Below are positions 23,652 through 36,782 of a DNA stretch of 64,000 nt, piece by piece. Position numbers and translations under genes: made by a program. The number at the start of each line of letters is the position of its first letter. Position 1 is the first letter of the stretch. The DNA is taken from contig LSSN01001448.1 of NCBI GenBank assembly GCA_001970855.1, positions 1 to 64,000 on the forward strand, given 5' to 3'. Below the pieces are notes generated by a model that saw nothing but the letters and a program-made list of their open reading frames with translations, did no database searches and had not been told where the DNA came from. The stretch comes from Smittium culicis (lineage: Eukaryota > Kickxellomycota > Harpellomycetes > Harpellales > Legeriomycetaceae).

Positions 23652-24762
23652 ATGAGCTCAGCGAAAGAATATATAATTACATTTTACAAGAGCTTAAAAG
23701 CTCTATTACTGGCATCAGTATTCATATCGGGCGCTGTTCTCTTAAATGGATTGCAAATAGTATTTTCTCCAGTTTTTAAGGCCACCTCCGATAATAATTA
23801 CACAAGGTTCAATAGGTATATAGAGGAGCAATTTTTAAGAATGCTAGATTTCATATTCAAGGCCTTCATTCCTTATGACATGATCGTAAGCTGCGATCAA
23901 GACTTAGTCGGCTCATTTTCAAATAAATTAGACAGCAAAGATTTAAAGAGTCTTCTGGTAGATAATACTATATTTCCTCTCGATGAATCCTTTGTCATAA
24001 TGTCTAATCATCAAGCATACACAGATTGGGTTTATTTGTGGTCGGTTTTAAGAGTACATAATTTAGAAGGCTCGATTAAAATCATTTTGAAAGAATCTCT
24101 AAAGAGCGTACCAATAATTGGATGGGGGATGCAATATTTCGATTTTATCTTCCTAAAAAGAAATTGGAATTCTGACAAAGAAACCCTTGAAGCGCACATG
24201 AATAAGATAAACAATAGCGATTTCCCTACATCGCTTTTGTTATTCCCAGAAGGAACAACCTTTACTAAAAACACTTTAACTAAATCTTTGGCATTTGCTG
24301 CAAAATCTGACATAAAAATCCAACATCCTAAACATTTGATATTACCTAGATCTACTGGAATAAAGTGTTGCTTGGATTGCTTATCTTTAGGAAAAACAAA
24401 GTATCTGTATGATATTACTGTAGGATACTCAGGAGTAACAAGCGACGAATTTGCTGAAGATGTTTATTCAATGAAAAACATTTTTTACAATGGAAAATAC
24501 CCAAAGCAAATACATCAACATCCGCAGATTTCTGATTTCTGACATTCCTTTGGATGAAGATTCCAAATTCTCTGAATGGCTACAAAATAGGTTCCTTGAA
24601 AAGGATTCGAAACTAGACTATTTTTACAAAAATGGAGATTTTCACTCAGAAAACAGCATCCCTTATATGAAAAATCACACAAGCACCTTAGAAAAAGTTT
24701 TTGGAATAAGAGATATGCTTTTAGCAGCAGTGTTGATATACTTTTTCATTAATATCTTTTAG
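23652..24762 (+). CDS. PlsC-family lysophospholipid acyltransferase, frameshifted near the 3' end
   Basis: The reading frame is open from 23463, but the ATG at 23652 (MSSAKEY...) precedes the first conserved part and is preferred. It is followed by a membrane segment at residues about 17-35. All four acyltransferase blocks are visible: NHQAYTDW (NHx4D), FLKRNW, FPEGTT and LPRSTGI. The family transfers acyl chains to lysophosphatidate or lysocardiolipin in ER or mitochondria-associated membranes; eukaryotic AGPAT3/4/5, LCLAT1 and fungal Cst26 are the closest in style. The frame breaks near 24510, just after NGKYPKQIH. A second frame carries the expected continuation (RRFLISDIPLDEDSKFSEWL), and a hydrophobic C-terminal segment ends at 24762. 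No plausible intron spans the junction. The cause is either a small deletion in this copy or a sequencing error. Confidence 0.85.
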
Positions 24763-24936
24763 AGCTCTTTTAATTTTACCCTCTTTTATATATTTTCAAG
24801 CTTGAGTATTATTATTTAGACAAAGTAAAACTATAGAGCAGAAAATAAAATAAAATAAAATATTCGAGCTTTAGTGGAGAAATTAATATCTTTCAAAGTT
24901 TTATCTTAATTTGATTTTTGAATAGCTTTAAGATAC

Positions 24937-25281
24937 TTAAAGTATTCTTTTGTAAATCCTATAGAAGCTGTTAGTTTTAAATGCCTCTGGAGCATTTATC
25001 TCGTCGCCCTGGCCTCTGTGTGAACCTGTCATTCTTAAATCGCGGTCAATTAAAGCGCGCTCCCAATTATCGATTCCATAACGTGGTGGCTAGAATTTGA
25101 AAATAAAGGAAGATTAATAACTAAAGTCTTTTGAAATAATACATAAATATTAATAAGAGGAGACAAAACTAACTTTGCCGTCATTTCTTGAATGATGAAC
25201 GTAGTGGTATCCTAAATTTGCAACACCAAACATTGTTGTAATAAGTACAAAAGGGATGAAAGCTTCGAATGGAGCAGGCAT
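24937..25281 (-). CDS. NDUFA1: NADH:ubiquinone oxidoreductase subunit NDUFA1 (MWFE)-like
   Basis: Two exons (25174-25281 and 24937-25089) joined by an 84-base GT-AG intron in phase 0 encode 86 residues. The N-terminus (MPAPFEAFIPFVLITTMFGV) is a single membrane anchor, followed by a charged matrix or intermembrane tail with GKPPRYGIDNWERALIDRD and MTGSHRGQ. Fungal NDUFA1 proteins have this organisation: a PFEA start, one transmembrane helix, a GK.PRY.D.W...RD motif and a TG..RGQ motif. The subunit is an accessory part of the membrane arm of complex I. The gene converges with the acyltransferase, whose stop is about 175 bp away. It was too short and split to appear as a long ORF. Confidence 0.88.
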
Positions 25282-25331
25282 TTTGTCTATAAGAATTGTT
25301 TATGTTAGTTTTTTTTTTTTTTTTTTTTTTT
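25282..25331 (-). promoter_or_regulatory. Poly(dA:dT) tract upstream of NDUFA1
   Basis: A run of 23 T (25309-25331) lies 28 bases upstream of the NDUFA1 start and reads as poly-A on the coding strand. Such tracts disfavour nucleosomes and are common in fungal core promoters. The role here is inferred from position. Confidence 0.5.
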
Positions 25332-26617
25332 GGAAAAAAGAGCTAATTAAAAATAAATGAAAAGAAAATCGTTAAATTTAGTTATTGATGAAAAAAAGCT
25401 AAAGATTATTAAATCCATCAATGATTTAAGTGGTTTAAATGATTGAGCTTATTGTCAAATTTTAATAAAATTCCTTGAATGTGTATAAAAATTACAATAC
25501 CTTTATTATAAAATTAATACTCTTCGGTAGTTCGTTTCGTTTTTTATATCTTTCTCAGCTTTGTGTAGAAGATTTAATATTCAAACTATTTTCTTAAGCT
25601 GGGTATTTTAATTTAATATGTTGAGCGTTAATGCATAGCCATCGTCTAAAAATATCTTAATCTATATCTAGTTTATCTCTACATGGTAATAATTACCTCT
25701 TAATTTATTCTTTCACCCATTGGATAATTATAGTTGTATAGCAAAAATTCATTGGCAAAATAAACTCAATAAAAATTAGATTAAAATGTTCAAAATCCAT
25801 TCGCTAAATCAATAGTAGTAAAAGCCTATAAACACTTTGGATATCTTAATCCAAAAGCGCGGTTCATATTAGAACTCCAATAAAATGAGAAAAGAGTTCA
25901 ACCCAAGCATCGTCCTAGGACCAATACTTTGATAGTAATGAGCAATTAGGGCAACCAAGTTAGGCTGCCCGCCTTTATTCTATTTTTGGTATGATTTTAG
26001 CCCTCAGATGGATGGCACTCTTGAAATTTTTATCACTATCTGGTTGTATATAGTTTTTAGCTAAGCTTTTTAATTGATTTTATCCCATCTCAAGCCAGTA
26101 TTAATAAAAAATTCTAACTTGATCATTCCATAATTTACTGAGTTAGCTGGCTTAGATTGATAAAAAATAATATACTGTCACTCAAAGGGTAAATTTTTAG
26201 GGCTGTGTGCAAATCAACTTCATTTGATTGAGTCACCCAATTATGAATATTGGATTAATCTTAAAAACGTAGTCTAAAGTAATCGAATTGCTGTATAAAA
26301 AATTCCTTTAAACCTTTTTTCAAAATATCTTTACACAATTACTATAATTTAAATTAAATGGATTAGGATACCAAAATATAATATAAGAAATATTATTATT
26401 TTTAAAAAAAAAAACTGTGATATTGAAGATCCTGAACATAGAGTGTACCTTTTTGTAGTCTAAAGCTATTTCCCCAAAGATTATAAAGTTACTAATATTA
26501 TTTGTTGGACTGAAATAATGTCTATATTTTTCTATTTATTCATTTAATTTTGATATACTAAATTGCTAAAATAAGATAATTTTCTATTGGTTATTTATTT
26601 ATTTTTGTTTTTGTCGC

Positions 26618-26813
26618 TTAGCCCTTTCCACGGTGGTAGATTGTTTTTGACCTACCAAATATAGCCAAAAGAATTCAATTAAAATAATTTAATTCCGAGG
26701 CTTTAAGAAATATTGTTTTTTTTAAAGTAATGTTAAATAGTATATTTCATCATTAATCATAAACGAATCATAAAATCAATTTTTTTAAAGGGTTTTGGAT
26801 GGGAAAGGGTTAA
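26618..26813 (-). mobile_element. MITE copy, inverted orientation
   Basis: It starts TTAGCCCTTTCCACGGTGGT and ends TTTTGGATGGGAAAGGGTTAA. Internal landmarks TTTAATTCCGAGGCTTTAAG and CATAAACGAATCATAAAATC are present. The left flank is TTAG and the right TTAA. Confidence 0.87.
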
Positions 26814-27119
26814 ATGACAATGCGAAGTAGTAGTTTACATTTTTCATTATTATAGGGTTGATCAGATTAAGTCATCGAATTTTTATTTGTTAAACGGAGC
26901 GGATTTTACCAAGGTGCTTAGTTTTAATTCCAGGGCAAAGTTTATTCCAAAAGTTTTAAAAGCAAAATTGTTTTAAGTAAATTATGGTCTATCTAAATTT
27001 TCTGGATAAAAGAAATAGAATTCTAAAAAATAAAACCATGTAATTATCATCCAATTTGAAGATTAGGAATATTTAGCAACTAGTAAAACATTAAATTTTC
27101 TTTTAAATAATTTTTATAA

Positions 27120-27316
27120 TTAACCCTTTCCCGCGCGGTATACTATTTTTGGATGACCAAATATAGCCAACCGCGTTCAATGAAAATCGATTAATTCCGA
27201 GGCCTTAAGATATATTGGTATAATTCAAAATAAAAGCAAATAATAAAGAATCTTATAAATGACTATCTAATCAACGAAATAATTTTTTTCAAGAGTGTTG
27301 GACGGGAAAGGGTTAA
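27120..27316 (-). mobile_element. MITE copy flanked by TTAA, complete
   Basis: This is the best-preserved copy, 197 bp from TTAA to TTAA. The terminal inverted repeat is CCCTTTCCCG at the left and CGGGAAAGGG at the right. Confidence 0.92.
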
Positions 27317-30300
27317 AACGATTGGACTCTAATGACCTGGCAGTTAACTAATTAAGGAAATCACATTCAGTGAAACCATTAGACATCTGTGACTTATTGG
27401 AAATAACTCGATCAAGCAAATAACCAATTAAATTTTGCAATTTTACACTATTTAACACAATAAAACGCTTTTATATCAAATAACCATAATATAAAAGAAT
27501 ATAAATTCCGAACGATTTTGGCCAAGTGTGTTAATAAATTTATTATTCTCGCTGCATTAATTAATTTTATATATTTTGTTAGGAGTGTGATTTATTAAGA
27601 GTTACCACATTAATTAATAATAATATAAAAAAATTAAATGCCAATACATTAAATTAAATGAATAAACTAAAGCAAAAAAAAATTAATTATATAAAAAGTA
27701 AAGTACGTATTCATAAAAAATTATAATCTTAGTAGTTTTTAAATATAGTAGCATACGTGCGGGATTTAATATTTCTCCTCTTTCTATATAATATTAATTG
27801 ATATACTCTCTAAAAAATTAAATTAGCTTTACATATACTTCACGGTGGAATTGTATTAATTTACACCATAATTTAAATTAAATTGGCGAAATTATTTGTA
27901 TAATACCCATATAATCAGCAAAAAGAGTCAAATATTGAATATATTGATTAGAATTTATGAGAGTTTATGAGAAATTATATCTTCAAAGGTGAAATATGGA
28001 CTTTCAGTCAACATAGCTTTAACTCCGCAGAAATTTTTTAAATGTATATTTGGATATCTTTCTATCAGTTATGATAAATAATAAGTGCAATTGATAATTT
28101 TATCTGCTTTTTTTTGTTTTTGAAAATTATTCAATTATTTTGAGTTTTTTTTGACTCATATTGAACTATTATTTACATGAGAAATTGGATAAGTATAAAA
28201 TTTTATAATTTTATAATTTTTTATACAACCAATACATATTTAATAGGTATAAAATTTGATCTAATTTTTTTCTTATTTGAACATGTTGTATATGAATCAT
28301 TTCTTTTGCTTTTACTTATTTTCCATTTTTATTCGTCTGAATATATTTTATTTCTAATATTAGGAGATATTCTGCTACGAAAAAAAATTAAATATCAATG
28401 AGTATTAGTGTTTATATCTGGTATCTTGTATAAAGGACCTTGTATGCATAGATTGTTAATTTCTAATCTTTAATGTATTTATGGATTTAAATATAAAGTA
28501 TAATATAATAATCCAAAGCATAATAAAACCATCTTAGTACATTAGGGTTATAAAATCAGCAGATAAAACTACTTGAGTAATAATTTTTGGCTTACATCAT
28601 TGATGGCTTTAATATGATATTTTTTCTTAAAAATCTATGTCAAAAAATGATGATATATATAGCCGTTTTATCACAAGTGTTAATATTTGGGGAACATCAG
28701 ATAAAAAAAAACAATTAAGTAAATTATTGGGATCTGAGCTTGATATTCTATAGTTGATACTTTAATATAAATTTAAAGAACCTTGATCAGTTTCCTTTTG
28801 GGGTAACTCCGCCGACTTTCCATATTATAAAGCACCAACTCATTTTCTTGATGAGCGAAAAATTCACATTCTAAATGGTCTAGCACCACATATGTTGCTT
28901 GAAGGTGTATTATTGATATAATTATATATCTAAGTTATCAAAAACCACATTTCAGATTCTCAAGCTTTGATATATAAAATTTTATTCTCCGTCCACACTG
29001 ATCATAATAAATTTTCTAAAAATTTAATTTCATTAACTAAAAGAGACTATATTTGTATAAATTTATATATATATTCCCGCTGGTGTTTATTAGGGCTTTC
29101 TTTTTGATCCATCGAAATAGTACTTTTATTTAGCGAGCGTGATATTTAAATTCTGAGTAGAGATTATTTGCTATGACAAAAACTATCGCTTATAGACTAT
29201 CAATCTCCGCTGAGTACGACTGGACTTATTTAAGACGGTAAATATGCTAATTAAGAAATATTGGTTGTATTCAAATAGTGATATATAATGTTCCGTGGCC
29301 TAAAGTATTTTGAGAGAAGTTATATAGCAAAAAAAATTTTTTATACTAAATATGCTAAAATTGTCGTAGATAAAATCTATGGCTGAGTGAAAAAAAAAAG
29401 TATATGTAGAAGAGTCAGCTACATCGACCGAATTCTTCGGTTCTTTTGGGCTCATGCTCATTGGGCTCATAAGGATATTGTATTTTTTTAGGTTTATATT
29501 TATTATAACAATAATGAGTTTAATAAGTGATTTGAATTTTATTTAATTATGAATAGTGATAATTTTATCAATAATATGATGACCAAAAAAAAGTAAATTT
29601 ATTAAATGAAATACTATATTTTTTTAAATCTTGTTTCCATTTTCCCTTTAACTTTTCCTGTTCTATGATGATATTTCTTTTATCTTTTTGTCGCAGTTTT
29701 TATATTTTTCTGATTTTATGGCAAATTTTGACACATTAATCTTATTATATCTATTACCTTAAATTTAATTTCATAAATCCGTTAACTGATTTATTTAATT
29801 AACCTATTAAATTCAGGTTGAAATCGTTATAATATTCATTAAAAAGTTTTCTTAATTATCGCTGATCATTACATCTTAATTTTAAAATACGATTTTCAGA
29901 AAATAAAGAATGCAAAAAATTTTATTGCGACATTTTTTATTTAAATTTTACAAAGAATAGACAGTAAAACCAATTTAATTCCAATAATAAAACTAAAAAT
30001 AGGAAATAGATAGGAATATCAAACATCTTATCGTAAAAATATAGAACTATTTTGTCTAAAATGGAGGGGGGGGAAATAAACTGTACGAAATTCGTATATA
30101 ACTTTGAATGGTGTATTATTGACCTCGAAACTCCCATAATTATATATATAAATATATATCAGTTTAAAAAATCTTTATTTGTCTCTTATACTTTGGATAT
30201 TAATTTAAAAAAAGTTAATAAAACAAATTAAAAAGCGTAAAAAAAAGTAGAAAAAAGCTTACACAGATAAAATATCTTTAAATTAATACGCAAAAAGGAT

Positions 30301-30913
30301 ATAAATAATTTAAAACTATAAAATTAAACATCAATAATTAAACACTCTAAGAGAATGAATTGGAAGATCTTGAGTCTCTCGTTCTTTATTATGTAAAAAT
30401 TTATACTACAATAAATCCATAATTGAAAATAAAAGTAGCGGTATTCAAATTTTACCACAAATTTTTTGATAAGACCAACACAGAATAAGCACTCGCATAC
30501 CAGAGCTCGAGACTATTATAAAATCATAAATAATTATTTAGAATTTCTATGAATCAAGAAATATATAGATTTTCGTAGACCTTTATTAACATGGAGAAAT
30601 TAAAACATTATGTATTATGTATCTGATCCATTGGCAATAAAATACATTTTAATAATCTCATATGGTCAAGAGGATATTATACAGTTTTAGCCTAATTATA
30701 AAAAAATACATGCTATGGATTAATTTGCAATAATTATCCGATAATGATTTTTTATGTATTACCAATTTTCAACATGTCTTATTAAATTACTAATTTTCAA
30801 TACAGTGAATAGGGAGATTTAGATATCTTGATTATACACGTGTATTTATTATAATAAATTTATAACTTTAATATAATATTCACAGCTATAAACCTGTTTA
30901 ATGTCTCAAATTA

Positions 30914-30952
30914 ATATAATATAATATAATATAATATAATATAATATAATAT
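30914..30952. repeat. TATAA pentanucleotide microsatellite
   Basis: About eight units of a five-base TATAA/ATAAT repeat without interruption. Confidence 0.9.
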
Positions 30953-33900
30953 TTAAGTTATAAACTATTATAATGTAATTTAATATTCGTATTCTTATTC
31001 CTAAGAGTTTAATGTTTGTATGTGGTTATAAAAGCAAAGAATGTAGATCGTTCTGATATAAATGATCTTGTTCATGTTTGCCTATCTCTGACAAAAATTA
31101 TAATAATACAGCATTATTTGCATTAATCTGGCGCTTAGAATGACATGATTTAAGGCGATCGAGTTCTTTTCCATATATAATCCCGATCCCAGAGCTTAAT
31201 GAGTTAATAATGGTTTTCTGAATTACCTGTCCATTATCTTCCTATCCATTGAATTTTAAGACACTTTTTAGCATTTTAATTTATAAATTACTAGGTAGAC
31301 GCCAATAATTAAGTATTTATGATTCTCTGTTGTGATTTAAACCCCGATTTAGTGATAATTTATGCAAAAAATTTGCCTTATAATCGGATGTGTTACGACG
31401 TGATCCATCATCAGAGGTGTTTAAATCGTTGATTTTTTGATGTCTTAGCAGTGTTTACACAATATTTAATCATATGTTATTTATTATATTAACGTTTTTA
31501 AAATCGATGGACTAGTTAAATTTTTGATTCCAGTTTCTTGCATTTATGAATGAACAAAGATTTTTGTTAAATCAGCGGATTGATTTATAATTTGAAATTT
31601 TGATTTGTATTATTAGGAAAATACAGTAAATTATGGATAATATGAAGCCAATTTTGCAGGTACTTTGGCCACATTATTTGGCATAAGTATACTATTTATA
31701 CTATGAAACATAGTTCCTTGATCCTTATCAGTGATTTTATCAGGATTTTTTTTTTTTTGAATTCTTGGTAAAAATAGTAATAAGGCAGCTTAAATTATTT
31801 AATCAAAGTTTAATTTAGTCGATATAATATGTTTTCTTCATCCCTCTCGCTGATTTATCGTTTTATAGAGATAAATTTAAATTTATATAACTAGATTTAC
31901 ACCAATAGTTTATTTAAAACTCATTTTATTAATTAGTTTGTAGTGATTATAGGAGTTCATCAGATAGCAGTAGCTCAATGAGATCCGAGATATAAACCAA
32001 GGTTATCGCTAGTATCATTGTTGTGAGATACGAGTATTCTTTTTTTTATTACACCATTTTTTGTTTCTGGGGCTGTTGTGATAGTTGTGTCACTGACCTA
32101 TCTTGGTATTAGCATTAGGATTCACTGTTCTTAGTTTCTTTTTACAATATTTAACTGTTTGAATGGAGCAACGAATTTTTTTATTTTATTAAAGAAACTT
32201 TTCAATGGGAACAGCCAATGGGGAAAATTAAATACATAATCCACTGTTAATTCCATTAAAAAATTTTTATTATATCATTTATTCGCTTTATTTTATTGAT
32301 TTTTGGTTTTTAGTTTGCGTTATCTAATAGGATAGTGTAACTTAATATAGTTCTTAATATGCCTTATCCAAGACATAATTTAAAAGTTAGTATTTGATCA
32401 TCCTTTATAGATTATTTTAAATTTTAAATCAATAAAAAAAGATTTTACTAATTTATATAAAATAAAGATGATGCATACTATGCGAATATTTCGAACTTTT
32501 TATCTCGTTAAAATATTTCTATTGTACAAAATCTACAACCTTATTCTTGTTGAATAGACTGTACTTCCGAAATAATGAGCGTTATTTATAGATAAATTTA
32601 AATATATATTGGATTTAATAAAATGATTTAAACTTTTAACATATAATGTATTTTGTGCTTACCCAGAGTTTCTTAATTATTAAAATTGATTAATTTCAAG
32701 CAATAATAATGACAATATTAATTTTCCACGCACATATGTATTTATTTTAATAAAATATTTTTTTAACACTGGATTGAGCAATAAACTTTTATGAACTCGC
32801 GTTGAATATAAAAATCATGACAGATTTAATTAATTACTTTTTTATTAAAAAAAACTAAGAACAATTTTTGGTGCAAAAGTTTATAGCTTGAAGACTTTTG
32901 AGGAATATTGCTCTTATCTGAGAATAAGATTAAAGTAGAGGGATAAAATATTGAGTAATGTAAGTTTCGTAGGAGGCAAATGCGCCAACTGAAAATTATT
33001 ATGATAGTATTTATTTTCCCAGTTTTAAATGTGATTTTATTATGCGAAATTTTCACACTAGTTATGGAGTTATTTAGTTTTAAAACTATTTAATTCGAAT
33101 CTATGGTAAATTTTCGAGTTTGGCTTAATTAAAGATAAAAGGCGTCTATTTGTTGAGAAAGTGGATATAGTATCCTATAATTCTCTTATTAATTGTCAAG
33201 TTTGGGCTTTCAAGGAAGGTTTATTAGTATAAAATAAAGTAATTATAATGGGTACTAAAACTAGGATGGTGGAATATTGTTGAAAAGCATAAATTTTCAT
33301 GGAAAAGGATAATGCTGTTCTTAAATATATTTAGGAATATAGGAAAGTTATAAATGGCGAAAATAGGATTTGCCAATAGTTATGATCCATCGGAGAGGAA
33401 TGGCATTAATACATAAATCAATTCAGCAGTAAAATGATAAAAGTGTATAAATTTTAATCCTTTTTTTTTTTTTTGGATGAATGCTTATATCAGTCAGTAG
33501 TATATATTATAGATAGCTACGCTATTTATGTTTATTCCATACTAATAAGTGTTTACTGATAGTTCAAAGGATGTATTAAGTTTGAAAAATTACAAAAAAC
33601 TTCAAATCCAGTTTATATTTTTGATTAAAGTGGTTGTATTGGAGTTGGAAAAAAAATTTGAGCGATATATTGTTTAATCATTATTCGAAACTCAAGCGAA
33701 CCTGTTTGTATACTTATGCAAACTCGGAAATTTAAAGCGCTACAAGCAAAATAAAATAAGATGTTATATTCTCTATAATTTATCAGTTTTTTTTTATCGG
33801 ATTTTTACGTTAATTCAAAAGAAAACAAAACTAAAATTTTAAAACATGAGTTGACAGGTTATTGTTATTTTTAAACAATGCACTTTTAATAAAGTGCGAG

Positions 33901-34610
33901 ATACATTTTTCAATGGTATTTTTAAGCTTAACTAATAATTTTTTTCAAAATTTTGATGATCATCGGCTGTGCAATTTACTTGTATGAATACTTTATATAA
34001 TTTAAACAGATGGTTTTATTCTAGGTCTATACCATCCCAATAAAATATTAAAATATAGTTGGTTGTAGATTAGCTGAGCTAAGGTTAGCTTATACATAAA
34101 AACTATAATTATTGAATTTTATTTCGATTTTTTGGCTTTCAGTCGCTTATTATTCCTAATATATATTTAAAAGATTTTTTTTCAAGCGGATTATTGCATG
34201 TTAGTCAAGCCAATATATAACTATTAATTATAATTTATTAAATAATGAAGATATAGCAGATGGGGGAGGGGTTTTTTTTAGCAGCTTCAGTATAAACACT
34301 GTTGATTAACAGGAAATTATCGGCGGATGTGATTCATACTATTTCTAAAATAGGCAGAGTATTTCTGTTTCCATAAATGAAAAAATTTTTTCACAACTAA
34401 CAAAAAAAGAAATTTTTTTAGTAAGTGATTATTAGGTAATAATATGGGGTAGTTTTAGATCAGCCAATATTTATAAATGTTTGGCGTTCAATAATGCAAA
34501 AGACTTTGTAAAAAATTTTTAAAAAAAATAGGTCGATTGCAATCTGAATCTAACAGCAAATAAAACTGAAAGGTTACAGGTAGCTTTCAGCCTCGAAAAA
34601 AGACTTTTAG

Positions 34611-34635
34611 AATTTAATTTAATTTAATTTAATTT
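34611..34635. repeat. AATTT pentanucleotide microsatellite
   Basis: Five AATTT units followed by a T-run, 100 bases before a GC-rich island. Confidence 0.85.
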
Positions 34636-36000
34636 TTTTTTTCTCAGTTAGTTTATTAAACATAATTTAAAAGTATACAAGAAACCAATAAAAAATATTT
34701 AAAAAGTTAAAAAAATATTACAGAAATAATTTTTCAACCGACACCCCTCCGCGGCTCTAGCAGCTCCATACCCACTGGGCATTGGTTCAAGGGACTTTTA
34801 GCATTTAATTCTTCTTTTCTTGATCCAATTTATAATTTTTTTGTATAAATCGATTAAGGAATATTACATTATATAATCATTAGAAATTTTTTAGATAAAA
34901 GTGCAAAGTGTAAGGGTAAATTACTGTATTTTTTTAATTTTTTTTTCAAATGAAGAGGGGTTAAAAGGCAAGATATTTTGCGTTATAAATGAACTAAAGT
35001 GCTAGTGATTGGAAAATACTGGCAGCAGTTTAATCAACTAATTCAGATTATACATGATTATTGGAAGAGCTGGAATAAATTATTAGGTTAAGCATATTAT
35101 CAACTAAAGTAAGGGTTAAAAGTAATAAGGTTTGGTAGTTAAAAGCCGCACAACGCAGTATGGATTTATTAGCAAGATTCTGATCAGAACAAAAATATAA
35201 TGATGTAGGGAATTTTGAAGGTTGTACAAAAGTTAAATTAAAGATTCATACTCAATAAAGATTTTTTTGTGGGCACGGGAGTATAATGAGAATCGGTAAT
35301 GATGTATGGTTTGAGCGAGTACAAGTTATTAATAAATGGGCAGTGGATAGAATACTTAAGTACAGTGCCAGGATTTATAAAAATAAAAAGTCATGCAAAG
35401 GGACGATTTGTAATGGGATCGTAAGTCAATTCAGACGATTGGCCATGAATGAAAGAAGTGTAGTGGTAATAACATAATCGGAGTTTCAAAATTGGGTTAT
35501 TTATAAATGCCGACCGAGGGCGGGAGGCTAATATTAAGCGAATAGTTTGGCAGATTAAGTAGCAATAGCAGCAAATTAGGTGTAAATTATGGTTAGAGAA
35601 CGGAATTCTTGATACTCTAAAGCCTTACCCTTTGGTCAACCTATTTTTGTCCGGATATAATTCCTGAATAGCTTTTTAAATTCACTCTAGGTTCTCCACA
35701 TTTTGAGAAATTTATGTTATGTTAGGGCTGAAATTAATAAAGAGAGCTAATAGAGTTTCAGCAAAAAAAATAAAGGGTGGGGGGAGCTTATTTTGCGGAG
35801 ATGGATTATACGCACTTATAAAGAGAAAGAGGACTAGAGGGTAAAAAACGCTGTAACTAACTAAACAATCTAAAATGCAAACAGTCAAGCTTTTTTTTGG
35901 ACAGTCTCTTTGGTAGTGGATTTGATAAAAAGAGACATCAAGTAGGCATTTAGGCGAAACTGATTGGATAGAAGATTCTTTACAGTTGGCTGGTGTGAAA

Positions 36001-36686
36001 ATGCGGGGGCGGGAAGGGAAGGTCGAAGTGGGCTGGGATGAGTTAGGGTTTAGACACTTGGAGGCCCGAGTATTTGAAATTTATCAGCTAATATATTGAA
36101 TATTAAATCTTAGCTTAGCGGGAAGTAGGACATTCAGCAAAGCGAATTGTTTTAAATTAATATATCCTAAACCAGGTGGGCCAATCGTCTATCAATTATT
36201 CGACGTCTTTAAATTTCTATTAACGGCATGTATTCACAAACGACCGAAAGAAAGTGATTGGCTGATAATGTATATAATAAATATAATTTTGGCGATATCA
36301 ATATTATCGCCAGCTGTTAATGGCTGGAACCATACCCAATAAACCAGACTATGGCCAATACCTGCTGATATTCAATGCAGTTTACTGTTAATAATTCAGA
36401 TCTATTATAATTTTCATCTCAAGCATCTATTGGCCAAGAAAGCATAGGTGGTGTCAATATCGATGAATTAGTGAAAGGCTCCAATTATAGTTTATGAAAG
36501 GGTGTCAGTTAGCCTTGGATGATTAGGCTCAAATTTGGCACATTATTAAATTAGCAGATATGCAGCCATTGAATGTCTTTTTGGCAAATGAGAGTTACTT
36601 GCTCTCTCGAGAAATAAGGGAGCCTATTGGAAGCAGCCCTTAATAATAGGGGATTCATATAACATATTATTTACTGATGTGTGAGA
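36001..36686 (+). promoter_or_regulatory. Distal BUD6 upstream region: G-rich tract and CCAAT boxes
   Basis: A tract at 36005-36034 has five runs of three or more G and could form a G-quadruplex. Between 36180 and 36640 CCAAT-type motifs occur repeatedly on both strands, for example GATTGGC at 36256, GGCCAATA at about 36353, TATTGGCC at 36429 and CCTATTGG at about 36620. The NF-Y/HAP complex binds CCAAT in fungi; binding here is inferred only from sequence. The distance to the BUD6 start is 0.6-1.2 kb. Confidence 0.4.
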
Positions 36687-36782
36687 AGGCCTATTAAAAC
36701 GATGAGTAATGATGCAGCAGGCCTATTATAAGGCTGAGAACAGCAGCAGCAGGCCTATTGTTATTTGCTATTGCCTCAGCGA
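36687..36782. repeat. Three imperfect 32-bp repeats starting AGGCCTATT
   Basis: AGGCCTATT occurs at 36687, 36719 and 36751, exactly 32 bases apart, and once more at 36935. The first two units also share a TGAG motif in the middle and a GCAGC end; the third is looser. The array lies about 500 bp upstream of BUD6. It may be a regulatory element or simply a local tandem duplication. Confidence 0.7.

Larger units (their letters stand above)
25332..36000. other. Second AT-rich gene desert
   Basis: More than 10 kb with no frame above about 80 codons that looks conserved. It contains two MITE copies (26618-26813 and 27120-27316), a TATAA pentanucleotide array (about 30914-30952), an AATTT array (34611-34635), a short GC-rich island at 34737-34795 and an 8-base poly-G at 30066-30073. 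Translation around 28800-28910 gives a short coherent peptide (FPYYKAPTHFLDER) flanked by stops, possibly a decayed gene or transposon. Nothing else was recognised. Confidence 0.55.

Noticed and set aside
24435..24519. Intron (GTAACA ... CAG) to explain the acyltransferase frame change
   Set aside because: It would remove the conserved NGKYPK segment; a simple frameshift keeps all conserved blocks.
35620..35760. Further MITE copy at 35626
   Set aside because: Only the first 30 bases resemble a right arm; the rest does not match the family.
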